DNA of 44,330 nucleotides from Xenococcaceae cyanobacterium MO_188.B32 (GTDB lineage: Bacteria > Cyanobacteriota > Cyanobacteriia > Cyanobacteriales > Xenococcaceae): NCBI GenBank assembly GCA_030065635.1, contig JASJDJ010000048.1:1-44330 (forward strand), in the 5' to 3' direction. Below, piece by piece: positions 27,776-33,746 of this stretch. The notes beneath the pieces are model-generated. The model was not told the origin of the DNA. It was given only the letters and a program-made list of their open reading frames with translations, and made no database searches. The stretch's first letter is position 1. Each line of letters opens with the position of its first letter. The translations under genes and the position numbers were made by a program.

Positions 27776-28216
27776 TTAGTTTAAAAATCCTTGAGTGAGA
27801 GCAAATTGACGCAAGCGGGGACGACATTGTCGCTTATAGAAGTTAGCCAGAGTTGAATAAGAACAGTTAAATTCGGCTTCTAGGGTTTTCCAATCCGTTG
27901 GTGGTGGCAAACGGCGTAGAATTAAAACTTGGCAGGTAATATCCGGACGATTTTTGATATGAATTGAACTCAAGTCCCCATCAGGGTCATTTTTGACCCA
28001 ATTGAGCGTCTCTTCCCAAATTGGCGGAGCTTCAGGAGTGGCTGGAATTTGTTGAATCGGATCTGTTGCTTGCTCTTCTCTAGTTGGAGGAAGAGTAATT
28101 TCTTGCTCGTTTTTTTGTTTGATTTCTTTTTGGAAAGAAAGCAACCTATATTTGAGATAGCTATTGAGCCAAGTAATTACCTGACTTTTTTCGGCACTAT
28201 AGATCTTAAATGGGTT
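27776..28216 (-). pseudogene. Sigma-factor-like DNA-binding protein, 5'-truncated
   Basis: The open frame runs from just after an in-frame stop at 28217-28219. Before the first usable start (TTG 28144) it continues with helical residues (QVITWLNSYLKYR) that look like the middle of a sigma-like protein. The C-terminal half (WKTLEAEFNCSYSTLANFYKRQCRPRLRQF) is a plausible helix-turn-helix resembling sigma-70 region 4. Related proteins that precede DUF1822 genes have a longer N-terminal part, which is missing here. The junction coincides with the promoter/operator of the divergent toxin-antitoxin operon at 28215-28242. It may still produce a 122-residue protein from TTG 28144. The sigma-like label is by resemblance. 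Confidence 0.5.
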
Positions 28217-28242
28217 CTATAGAAGTTATAATATCTATAGAA
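28215..28242 (+). promoter_or_regulatory. Promoter with twin palindromic boxes upstream of the PIN toxin operon
   Basis: TCTATAGAA occurs at 28216-28224 and 28234-28242, 18 bases apart, and each lies in a TTCTATAGAA-like palindrome. Between them is a perfect TATAAT (28227-28232). An antitoxin binding the two boxes would cover the -10, the normal arrangement for autoregulated toxin-antitoxin operons. The antitoxin ATG is at 28257. Confidence 0.6.
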
Positions 28243-28256
28243 ATTCCAAGAAAAAA

Positions 28257-28604
28257 ATGGCAGGAAAAACTATATCAGCCTACACAGACTCTGAAACTGC
28301 GTCACGTGTAGGAATAATAGCCAAAGTAGAACAAAGAACCCAAGCCCAGATTGGGGGAATGGCCTTGAAATTGTTTGTTTCTTTACCAAAAGAGGCAAGG
28401 GAGGCATTATGGCAAATTGAAACCATAGCAAATGGACAAGACTGGGAATCCTTGATGAATGAGGTGACAAGGACTATCTTAAATGTTCAATACAGATTAG
28501 CCTCTCAACAGGTGATAGAACAAATGAAGGTGGAGAAACTAGAAAATTTAAATAGTGAAGATGAGATTTTGCAAACAGCAGTCAATTTGACTGGTGATGA
28601 ATAG
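28257..28604 (+). CDS. Putative antitoxin of a PIN-domain toxin (115 aa)
   Basis: A 115-residue cytoplasmic protein. The N-terminus (MAGKTISAYTDSETASRVGI) has the form of a ribbon-helix-helix-type DNA-binding strand plus helix (A..D.ET..RV..IA..E.RT.AQI). The remainder is acidic and helical, as expected for the toxin-binding part. Its stop overlaps the start of the PIN-domain gene (GTG 28594 / ATG 28597), the usual antitoxin-toxin coupling. The promoter palindromes upstream support autoregulation. Because the toxin is interrupted, this antitoxin is probably now orphaned. The family name is not assigned. Confidence 0.7.
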   Translation: MAGKTISAYTDSETASRVGIIAKVEQRTQAQIGGMALKLFVSLPKEAREALWQIETIANGQDWESLMNEVTRTILNVQYRLASQQVIEQMKVEKLENLNSEDEILQTAVNLTGDE

Positions 28605-29302
28605 GAAGTTACGTTTATGTCTCGATCTCAATATTTGGTGTGCTGCTTTGCTATCGGAGAAAAAAGGAAGGTCGGGTACATCCAGTCAAAGACTTGTGGA
28701 GATAGTGAGAGAAGGCAAAAGTTCTTTAGGGGAAGTTCAATTAATCATATCTTGGGGGATGCTTAACCCGCATTTCTCACCAAGATATTTTGAGAGCCTA
28801 TAACCCTTGTCTGGTCAAATTCAAGCAGAATAAGGGTTTCAACAGTGTGTAGTTTTTTTCTATCCGATTAAAGCCGGGTCAAACGCTTACTACACAAAGC
28901 TTTCAGAGACTGCGATCGCCTTTTTTGTGAGAAATGCGGGTTAATCGTTTGAGCAAAGTGTTAGAAAAAGATTTAGGTGTATCTCCTCTAGCAACCATGA
29001 TGTATATTAATGCGATTCGAGGATATGCACAGCTAGGAGTATCACTCACTTTAGGCGGTACAGGTGTAACTCCAATGCAAGATACAGAGGACGTGCATGT
29101 TCTCGAAACAGCTTTATCAGGACGAGCTAACCTATTAGTTACCGCTAATTTCAAAGATTTCTTATGTGATGATACACAATTAATAATTCCCCAACGTCAC
29201 GCTATTCATATTGCCCCTAATCATCGTTTTCATATTGTTCATCCTTACTTAATGATGGATTGGCTTCATCAGGGTCAAATGCCAGAATTAGTTCAAAATT
29301 AA
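28597..29302 (+). pseudogene. PIN-domain toxin interrupted by a MITE
   Basis: The first part (28597-28766) encodes NRKLRLCLDLNIWCAALLS...QLIISWGML with the leading Asp of a PIN ribonuclease. The second part (28945-29302) continues RLSKVLEKDLGVSP ... QDTEDVHVLETALSGR...LLVTANFKDF, containing the acidic PIN cluster DTED and the final TxNxxDF-type Asp. Removing 28767-28944 joins ATG CTT AAT CGT TTG in frame, giving about 176 residues. The 28934 ATG could start a C-terminal fragment, which would lack the first active-site Asp. The toxin is therefore inactivated. Confidence 0.85.
28767..28940. mobile_element. 174-bp MITE with 14-bp inverted repeats and TTAA target duplication
   Basis: The ends CCCGCATTTCTCAC (28767-28780) and GTGAGAAATGCGGG (28927-28940) are perfect inverted repeats. 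TTAA flanks both sides (28763-28766 and 28941-28944); it could equally be scored as a TA duplication with a longer repeat, as for IS630/mariner-type elements. The interior has two more palindromes (AACCCTT...AAGGGTT and GTGTAGT...ACTACAC) and no coding capacity. Exact excision restores the PIN toxin frame. Confidence 0.88.
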
Positions 29303-29355
29303 ATTAAACTCAGAAATCATCTTAAGCGATCGCCCTTTTTCAATTTCTCGTTTCA

Positions 29356-29640
29356 TCAATGGGTAGTAATTTCATTCAGAGCATTATTAATAATATCTTC
29401 TTCTACACCATGACGTTTTAAACTTTCTATTAATTCCCAGAAAGGATCGTTTTCTAGTTTCTCTAAATCTTTTCTTAAACCCTGTCCGATATAAGTTCTC
29501 ATTAAAGGTTGATAACCAGAAAAGCCCAACACAGGTGCGATTTTTTTTAAGTCTTCAACTACATCTTCAGGAATACGAAGAGTAATACTTTTCATTGGGC
29601 GATCTTTTCTTAATCTTTGTTTCAAAGTTTCAATTTTCAT
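29356..29640 (-). CDS. brnA: BrnA-type antitoxin
   Basis: About 94 residues from ATG 29640. The ribbon-helix-helix segment MKSITLRIPEDVVEDLKKIA and the GYQPLMRTYIGQGLRKDLEKL region match CopG/BrnA antitoxins, which bind the BrnT RNase and repress the operon. The start overlaps the upstream BrnT gene by 11 bases, in the usual toxin-first BrnTA order. A longer frame exists upstream, but it lies within brnT and I reject it as the start. Both members look intact. Confidence 0.88.
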   Translation of the reverse strand: MKIETLKQRLRKDRPMKSITLRIPEDVVEDLKKIAPVLGFSGYQPLMRTYIGQGLRKDLEKLENDPFWELIESLKRHGVEEDIINNALNEITTH

Positions 29641-29926
29641 AGTAATTGCGTTCTTGACGAGTAGCTTTACGAGCAGAAATAATCCTAATCTTGTCATTCT
29701 CTTGTTGAATATGAACGACGAACAAGAGATAATTTTGCTTATCCATTCCGATAATGGCATCTCTGGCTTCATCATTACGACTAGCATCGACTACTACTAA
29801 AAAGGGATCGAAAAAAGCTTCCACTGCTTGCTCAAATGTAATCCCCTTATGTTTTAATGGGTTTTGTTTTGCCTTGTCGTCATTCCAGATAAAAGTAATA
29901 CCATTGAGGATAAATTGTTTATCCAT
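29630..29926 (-). CDS. brnT: BrnT-type ribonuclease toxin
   Basis: A 98-residue type II toxin of the BrnT (RelE-like fold) family, which cleaves RNA and slows growth. Family marks are the F.WNDDKAKQNPLKHKGITFEQA opening, the central VVDASRNDEARDAIIGM and the C-terminal RIISARKATRQERNYYEN with its Arg/Tyr active-site cluster. It sits upstream of and overlaps brnA. A promoter should lie in 29927-30000; I cannot define it. The module appears complete. Confidence 0.92.
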   Translation of the reverse strand: MDKQFILNGITFIWNDDKAKQNPLKHKGITFEQAVEAFFDPFLVVVDASRNDEARDAIIGMDKQNYLLFVVHIQQENDKIRIISARKATRQERNYYEN

Positions 29927-30018
29927 CTTCTTTATTATAGGGCATTTCGTATTTACATTGTCAATACATTATTCTTTCACAAAAATAGCCCTCAACCTTT
30001 TCAATAATCGACGACCCC

Positions 30019-30181
30019 CTGAAACCTCAAACAATCTTAACTATAAAATAAAGAACGCCTCCTGTTTGAGAAGTGCAATCGCCTTAAACCTCTTTGTTTT
30101 CCAGAAACCCGATTCAAGTAACGATCGCATATTAAGCCAGAACTCATTAAATTTAAAAACAAACTCATAGAAAAAGCGATC
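30019..30181. repeat. Dispersed ~160-bp repeat, copy 1
   Basis: It begins CTGAAACCTCAAACAATCTT and ends near AAAAAGCGAT, and is about 85 percent similar by eye to 31487-31648. It contains an internal complementary pair (CCTCAAACA with TGTTTGAGAA) and HIP1-like GCGATCGC sites. It is noncoding: the open frame across it is accidental. Confidence 0.75.
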
Positions 30182-30304
30182 GCAATTAGATTTAATTAAT
30201 GCGATCGCTTGAAGATTGTTAATTATTGAGAATTAGATATTGCCTTACACTCTTATAATTGAGCCACTGCAATTAATTACTAAAGCGATCACACTACTAA
30301 TTAC

Positions 30305-30565
30305 TTAGAAAATAATATCTTCAGAGATAACGAAACCAGAATCCGTATTAAGGGTTGCAAAATGATTACCCTGAAAGCTTAAAGCACCATTTCCAGAATC
30401 ATAGCTGAATAGGTCGAGGTCATTAGAAGTTACCCCAAATCCAGATCCAATCATAATTTTATCTCCTTCTATATGGGAGAAGTCAGTGATGGTATCAAAG
30501 CCTTCATTTTGGGAGGTAAAAACAAAGGTATCACTTCCAACACCACCAGTTAAAATAAGAGATAA
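30305..30565 (-). pseudogene. C-terminal tail of an RTX/calcium-binding-type secreted protein
   Basis: The minus strand reads LTGGVGSDTFVFTSQNEGFD then TITDFSHIEGDKI ... GVISNDL-like beta segments ... ALSFQGNHFATL ... ISEDIIF and a stop. GG-G-D-FVF followed by D.I.DF....DKI is the C-terminal secretion-domain pattern of RTX and calcium-binding repeat proteins. An in-frame stop lies just upstream (30566-30568), and there is no start or repeat array, so only the last ~85 residues survive. It occupies the gap between the BrnTA module and the antitoxin-like gene. Confidence 0.75.
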
Positions 30566-30596
30566 TTAGAGTTGATAAATTCCTTATTGGCAAAAA

Positions 30597-30812
30597 ATGG
30601 TTCAAACAAGCCACTTTAATCAGATTTTAGAAATGATTGACCGTCTTTCTCTTGATGAACAAGAAGATTTAATTAATATTGTGCGACAGAGACAAATTGA
30701 GCGAAGAAGAGAAGAAATAGCTGCCAATATTGCTCAAGCTCATCAAGAATATCAACAAGGTAAGCTTTTTCGAGGAACAGTTGATGATGTTATTGCAAAA
30801 CTCAATCAATGA
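30597..30812 (+). CDS. Small antitoxin-like protein (71 aa)
   Basis: A 71-residue helical protein (FNQILEMIDRLSLDEQEDLI, RQRQIERRREEIAANIAQAH, FRGTVDDVIAKLNQ). The pattern resembles small cyanobacterial antitoxins that begin with a 'L..I..L...E...L...I' helix and end in a short toxin-binding tail. No toxin follows on the same strand. The RelE-like toxin remnant lies immediately downstream but on the opposite strand and belongs to another pair. So this is probably an orphan antitoxin or a member of a module whose toxin was lost. Confidence 0.6.
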   Translation: MVQTSHFNQILEMIDRLSLDEQEDLINIVRQRQIERRREEIAANIAQAHQEYQQGKLFRGTVDDVIAKLNQ

Positions 30813-30828
30813 TTAACCTAGTTGTCAG

Positions 30829-31151
30829 TTATTTTCTATTTTTGGCTTTTTCATAAGCTGGATCGTGTTCGGCAAAACTTAAAATGAACACCCGTTTTGG
30901 GGCAGGTTTTTTATAAATGCGATAAACCAAGCGATAACTAATTCTATTCCAGTCAATTTCCAACGCACGATAACCTCTTAAATTGCCTTTCAAATTATGA
31001 CTATCAAAAGCAAAAAATTATAAGGATCTTCAACAAAGATAGAATGACAAATATCTTGAAAATCTTGTCTTAATTCTGAGGATAATTGTGGTAAATCTAC
31101 CTCTCTAACCAGATGATTAACTTTGACTTGGTATTTGGACTTTGTACCCAC
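30829..31151 (-). pseudogene. RelE/ParE-superfamily toxin with a frameshift
   Basis: From GTG 31151 the minus strand reads KYQVKVNHLVREVDLPQLSS ... FQDICHSIFVEDPYN, then shifts frame at a run of six A (plus strand 31012-31017). In the other frame it continues FAFDSHNLKGNLRGYRALEI, DWNRISYRLVYRIYK and VFILSFAEHDPAYEKAKNRK to the stop at 30829. One missing base in the homopolymer explains the break: adding one T on the minus strand gives DPYNFFAFDSHNL in frame. The C-terminal R.L.Y.......V.IL....HD..Y is typical of RelE/ParE/YafQ-like toxins. It overlaps the antitoxin at 31117-31404. A sequencing error in the homopolymer is possible. Confidence 0.75.
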
Positions 31152-31404
31152 GTTTTTTTAAGTTATTCAAACTAGATTCAATCTCAACTTCCCGATCGAT
31201 TTCTACAACTGTTGTCCATTTATCGGGATTATCGGGATCGTCGATATCCGCTAGACGATCGATTGCTCTTTCTTCAGCCGATCTGCTATCGTTTTGTTGT
31301 TGATATTTGACCATTAAAAATTCAACAAAATCTAATACTCGATCTTGTTTTTCTGCTGGTAAATATCGCATTTTTTCCGCTACTAAGTCGATAATATTCA
31401 TCAA
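31117..31404 (-). CDS. DUF2281-type antitoxin
   Basis: A 95-residue protein with the DUF2281-like N-terminus (IDLVAEKMRYLPAEKQDRVL plus DFVEFLMVKYQ), an acidic middle (IDRLADIDDPDNPDKW) and a basic tail (NNLKKRGYKVQ). Such proteins act as antitoxins to RelE-like toxins. Its 3' end overlaps the start of the frameshifted toxin by about 35 bases. Since that toxin is broken, this antitoxin may be neutralising nothing or may act on related toxins elsewhere. A second start one codon downstream (MNIIDL) is possible. Confidence 0.75.
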   Translation of the reverse strand: MMNIIDLVAEKMRYLPAEKQDRVLDFVEFLMVKYQQQNDSRSAEERAIDRLADIDDPDNPDKWTTVVEIDREVEIESSLNNLKKRGYKVQIPSQS

Positions 31405-31486
31405 TTAAATGTCAAATTTAATTATATAAGTTAACCTGACCTTCATTCTAACCTGACGTTGTTGACCGAGAAAATGCAATCGCCCT

Positions 31487-31648
31487 CTGAAACCTCAAAC
31501 AATCTTAACTACAAAAAAAGATCGCCTCCTGTTTGAGAAGTGCGATCGCTATTTATTTTGTTGCTTTCTAGAAAACTGCTCTAAGTCGCGATCGCATATT
31601 AAGCCAGAATTCATTAAATTTAAAAACAACCTTAAATAAAAAGCGATC
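31487..31648. repeat. Dispersed ~160-bp repeat, copy 2
   Basis: Matches 30019-30181 along its length, starting CTGAAACCTCAAACAATCTT and including GCCTCCTGTTTGAGAAGTGC and GCATATTAAGCCAGAA. A short hairpin (GCGATCTCGAAGAGATCCGC) follows at about 31641-31660, before the vapC stop. The two copies bracket the RTX remnant, the orphan antitoxin and the DUF2281/RelE pair, and could have mediated their recombination. Confidence 0.75.
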
Positions 31649-31683
31649 TCGAAGAGATCCGCTTCGCGGTGCGCAATAAGAAA

Positions 31684-32097
31684 TTAATATGCGGTTGTTA
31701 AATCCAACTTTTTCTGTTTGAGAACCGTATATTTAGAAATCGCTTCAAAATCGCGGTCTTGATGATATAGAGTCAAATTATTTTCTATAGCGATAATAGC
31801 GATCGCACAATCAATGTTGCTGCGAACAGTTATTCCTTGGTGACGAAGTTCAAAGTAGAGTCTAGCTACATTTTCCCAAATGGATGTGTAATCGGGTTTC
31901 TTATAATTTTGAACTGCTAAATAAGAACTCATTTTTGCCCACTCCATCTCGTCTTTGCACCCTTGCAAAAGCTCCATCTTAGTAAAGATAGGCAAATAGT
32001 AATTTCTATCAGCAATTATTTCCTTTAGTTTAGCTGCTTTTACTTGAGATTTATCTCTTAGTACCTCGATCCAAATTGAAGTATCAATCAATAACAT
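31684..32097 (-). CDS. vapC: VapC-type PIN-domain ribonuclease toxin
   Basis: 137 residues from ATG 32097. PIN active-site acids are visible: the first Asp in LLIDTSIWIEVLRD, Glu in FTKMELLQGC, Asp in SNIDCAIAIIAIEN and Asp in LYHQDRDFEAI. This is the normal set for Mg-dependent tRNA or rRNA cleavage by VapC. It overlaps the upstream VapB gene by 14 bases. The frame is open further upstream, but that part lies inside vapB. The pair looks complete and active. Confidence 0.92.
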   Translation of the reverse strand: MLLIDTSIWIEVLRDKSQVKAAKLKEIIADRNYYLPIFTKMELLQGCKDEMEWAKMSSYLAVQNYKKPDYTSIWENVARLYFELRHQGITVRSNIDCAIAIIAIENNLTLYHQDRDFEAISKYTVLKQKKLDLTTAY

Positions 32098-32296
32098 AAC
32101 GATTCTTTCTAACTGTATCGGTACTAAAGCCTTCGACAAACTCAATCTCTCCTGCTAAGTCTAAAAGGTCTTTTTTCCGATTTCTTTCCACCAATTCTGT
32201 TAGCGCAAAATTAATCAATTCTTTTTTCGTTCTCAAGCCAGTAATAGCAAAAGCTTCTTCCACTAAGCGGTCATCTAAATCGATATTCGTTCTCAT
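32084..32296 (-). CDS. vapB: VapB-type antitoxin
   Basis: A 70-residue protein with the type II VapB DNA-binding motif MRTNIDLDDRLVEEAFAITG then RTKKELINFALTELVERNRK and a C-terminal toxin-wrapping tail (DLAGEIEFVEGF). It precedes and overlaps vapC, as usual. The upstream sequence 32297-32340 contains ATTATACATAAAATTATACA, a direct repeat that could be the autoregulatory operator. Confidence 0.9.
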   Translation of the reverse strand: MRTNIDLDDRLVEEAFAITGLRTKKELINFALTELVERNRKKDLLDLAGEIEFVEGFSTDTVRKNRYVID

Positions 32297-32400
32297 AATT
32301 CAATTACGTGCATTATACATAAAATTATACACAATTTGTACAAAAAACTGATAATCGATTGAGCAACGATCGCCAATTTTTTTGATTTCAGCTTTTATTT

Positions 32401-32647
32401 AGGACTTGCTGAATAAGTCTAAAACCTTTACAAATCAATGGTGAGCGCCTTCAGGTAAAGTTGATAAAGTGCAAGAAATAAGCTTCTCTGCCTTCAAAAC
32501 CCATGCACTTTGAGATTGTCTAGATTATTATGATTACCTCTTCTGACTACCTGCGGTGCATTCGCCCTTAGTAACTCCTGACTTCTGACTTCTGACTTCT
32601 GATTTCTGACTTCTGAACCTCACCAAAAAACTTTTTCAGCAAACCCT
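32401..32647. mobile_element. 247-bp MITE-like element with imperfect 17-bp inverted repeats
   Basis: The left end AGGACTTGCTGAATAAG and the reverse complement of the right end AGGGTTTGCTGAAAAAG differ at three of 17 positions. AGGGYTTGCTGAAAAAG-like ends are characteristic of several cyanobacterial DDE insertion sequences. The interior carries no gene and includes a run of ACTTCTG heptamers. No clean target duplication was found. Together with 32648-32760 (AT-rich, nothing recognised) it fills the gap upstream of vapBC. Confidence 0.6.
32577..32616. repeat. Tandem heptamer repeat (ACTTCTG)n
   Basis: Five to six consecutive near-perfect copies of ACTTCTG/ATTTCTG. Such short tandemly repeated repetitive (STRR) heptamers are common in cyanobacterial intergenic DNA. 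Other examples in this window are the TTAGTGG-type runs around 39655-39700 and 40015-40035 and AATAAGT-type runs at 13770-13800. Confidence 0.8.
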
Positions 32648-32759
32648 ACTTAGTTCGTAGAGCGGACTAAAAGCAGGGTTTACTTCTGCTTCTGAAGTAT
32701 TTACCCAAACTTCTTTTCTGACTATATCTTCGTTGGTTTTTACCGTCTTAAAAAATAGC

Positions 32760-32907
32760 TCCATTAATCGCCAACATGATAGAGCAGTGACTACTCCCGA
32801 CTCTCATCCTACGGATAGAGAGCGGGCTTCTCTAACTCACGCTAGAGACGGGAGCTGCCCCTCGCCACTTATCTAGGCAGAATGCCCCCGACAGCCCGAC
32901 GGGGCTT
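32760..32907 (-). ncRNA. Possible omegaRNA / right end of the TnpB remnant
   Basis: On the minus strand, directly after the TnpB-remnant stop, the sequence can form several GC-rich hairpins: GCCCCGTCGGGC, and one pairing CTCCCGTCTC with GAGAGTCGGGAG. A further hairpin (GGGCGG...CCGCCC) overlaps the last codons. TnpB-associated guide RNAs lie at this position, overlapping the tnpB 3' end and running to the element's right end. The exact boundaries cannot be set from sequence alone, and it is probably no longer active because the protein is truncated. Confidence 0.35.
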
Positions 32908-33357
32908 TTAAAGGGCGGAAGTAAATTCCGCCCGCAGCCCCTTGACTTGACAGCCTATTTCTTTCCCCCAAAGTCCTTGGGTACTAAGCATTTCTATGCC
33001 TCGATTACACAGTTCTTGAGCCGAAGCAACGTCTCTATCAACTTCGTACAGGCATTCGGGACATGAGTGGATTCTGTCCTCTAGTTCTTTTCTAACTTCG
33101 ATGCGACAGTTAGGACAAGTTTGACTACTTCCCCTATGGTCTACTTCTGCCACAAAGACATTTCGCCTTTTACCCACATACTTGAGTATTTGTCGAAACT
33201 GCCCGAAACTAGCATCCACAGTATGCTTACCCAGAAAACCTTTTGCCATGAGCCGAAAATCTATATCTTCTAAAAAAATAGTATCCGCCATGTCACAGAG
33301 TTTATGGGCAAGATGAAACTGATAGTTTTTGCGAACAAAGGCTATATGATTGTGCAT
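32908..33357 (-). pseudogene. TnpB C-terminal fragment with intact zinc finger
   Basis: About 149 residues of a TnpB nuclease: the RuvC-II Glu in TIFLEDIDFRLMAKG, a zinc ribbon with all four Cys (CPNC ... CPEC), and RuvC-III Asp in EVDRDVASAQELCNRG. The first ~200 residues, with the wedge/REC domains and RuvC-I Asp, are absent, so it cannot be an active nuclease. Upstream sequence (33358-33684) shows nothing coding. It belongs to a different TnpB lineage from the complete one at 33747-34952. Confidence 0.8.
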
Positions 33358-33684
33358 AGCTTCAACTTTTTTTCTATTGGCTTAACCAATATTCTTAAGA
33401 TTGTCTTTATATTTATTAGTATTCATGATAGATCGACTATTGCGCTGAAACAACAAAATTATTAAATCTTTAAAAGCCAAAAAGTAGAAACACCATAATT
33501 TACAACTTAAGATAGATTCTAACTATTGACAGAACGCAATGGAAAGCTAATAATATTTTAATGGTAAGTGTCATTTGGAAAAAGCGCACCGCGATTAGGC
33601 TGAGGTTTCCGAGCGCGTAAGGACGGAGCAAGCAAAGAGCCTTACCAATTTATTGGTTACTTTTATCCAAGAAGGGTAGCATTG
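33358..33684. other. Gene-free AT-rich gap between two IS elements
   Basis: No credible reading frame. A GC-richer patch at about 33580-33640 (GCGCACCGCG ... GAGCGCGTAAGGACGGAGC) resembles palindromic repeat debris also seen around 31650 and 44170. The left end of the IS200/IS605-type element lies at its right border. Confidence 0.4.
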
Positions 33685-33746
33685 ACACTCCACACGTCTA
33701 GCGTCTGAACGACGCTCAAGAAAGACGTGGGATTCTTGCGTCTAGT

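Noticed and set aside
29754-30170. 138-codon plus-strand frame antisense to brnT
   Set aside because: It is the complement of brnT followed by the dispersed repeat, and shows no protein family features.
32401-32647. Possible CRISPR-like array because of regular short repeats
   Set aside because: The ACTTCTG units are contiguous heptamers without spacers; no cas gene is present in the window.
32908-33357. Functional TnpB/RNA-guided nuclease
   Set aside because: RuvC-I and the N-terminal domains are missing, so it is a fragment despite its intact zinc ribbon.
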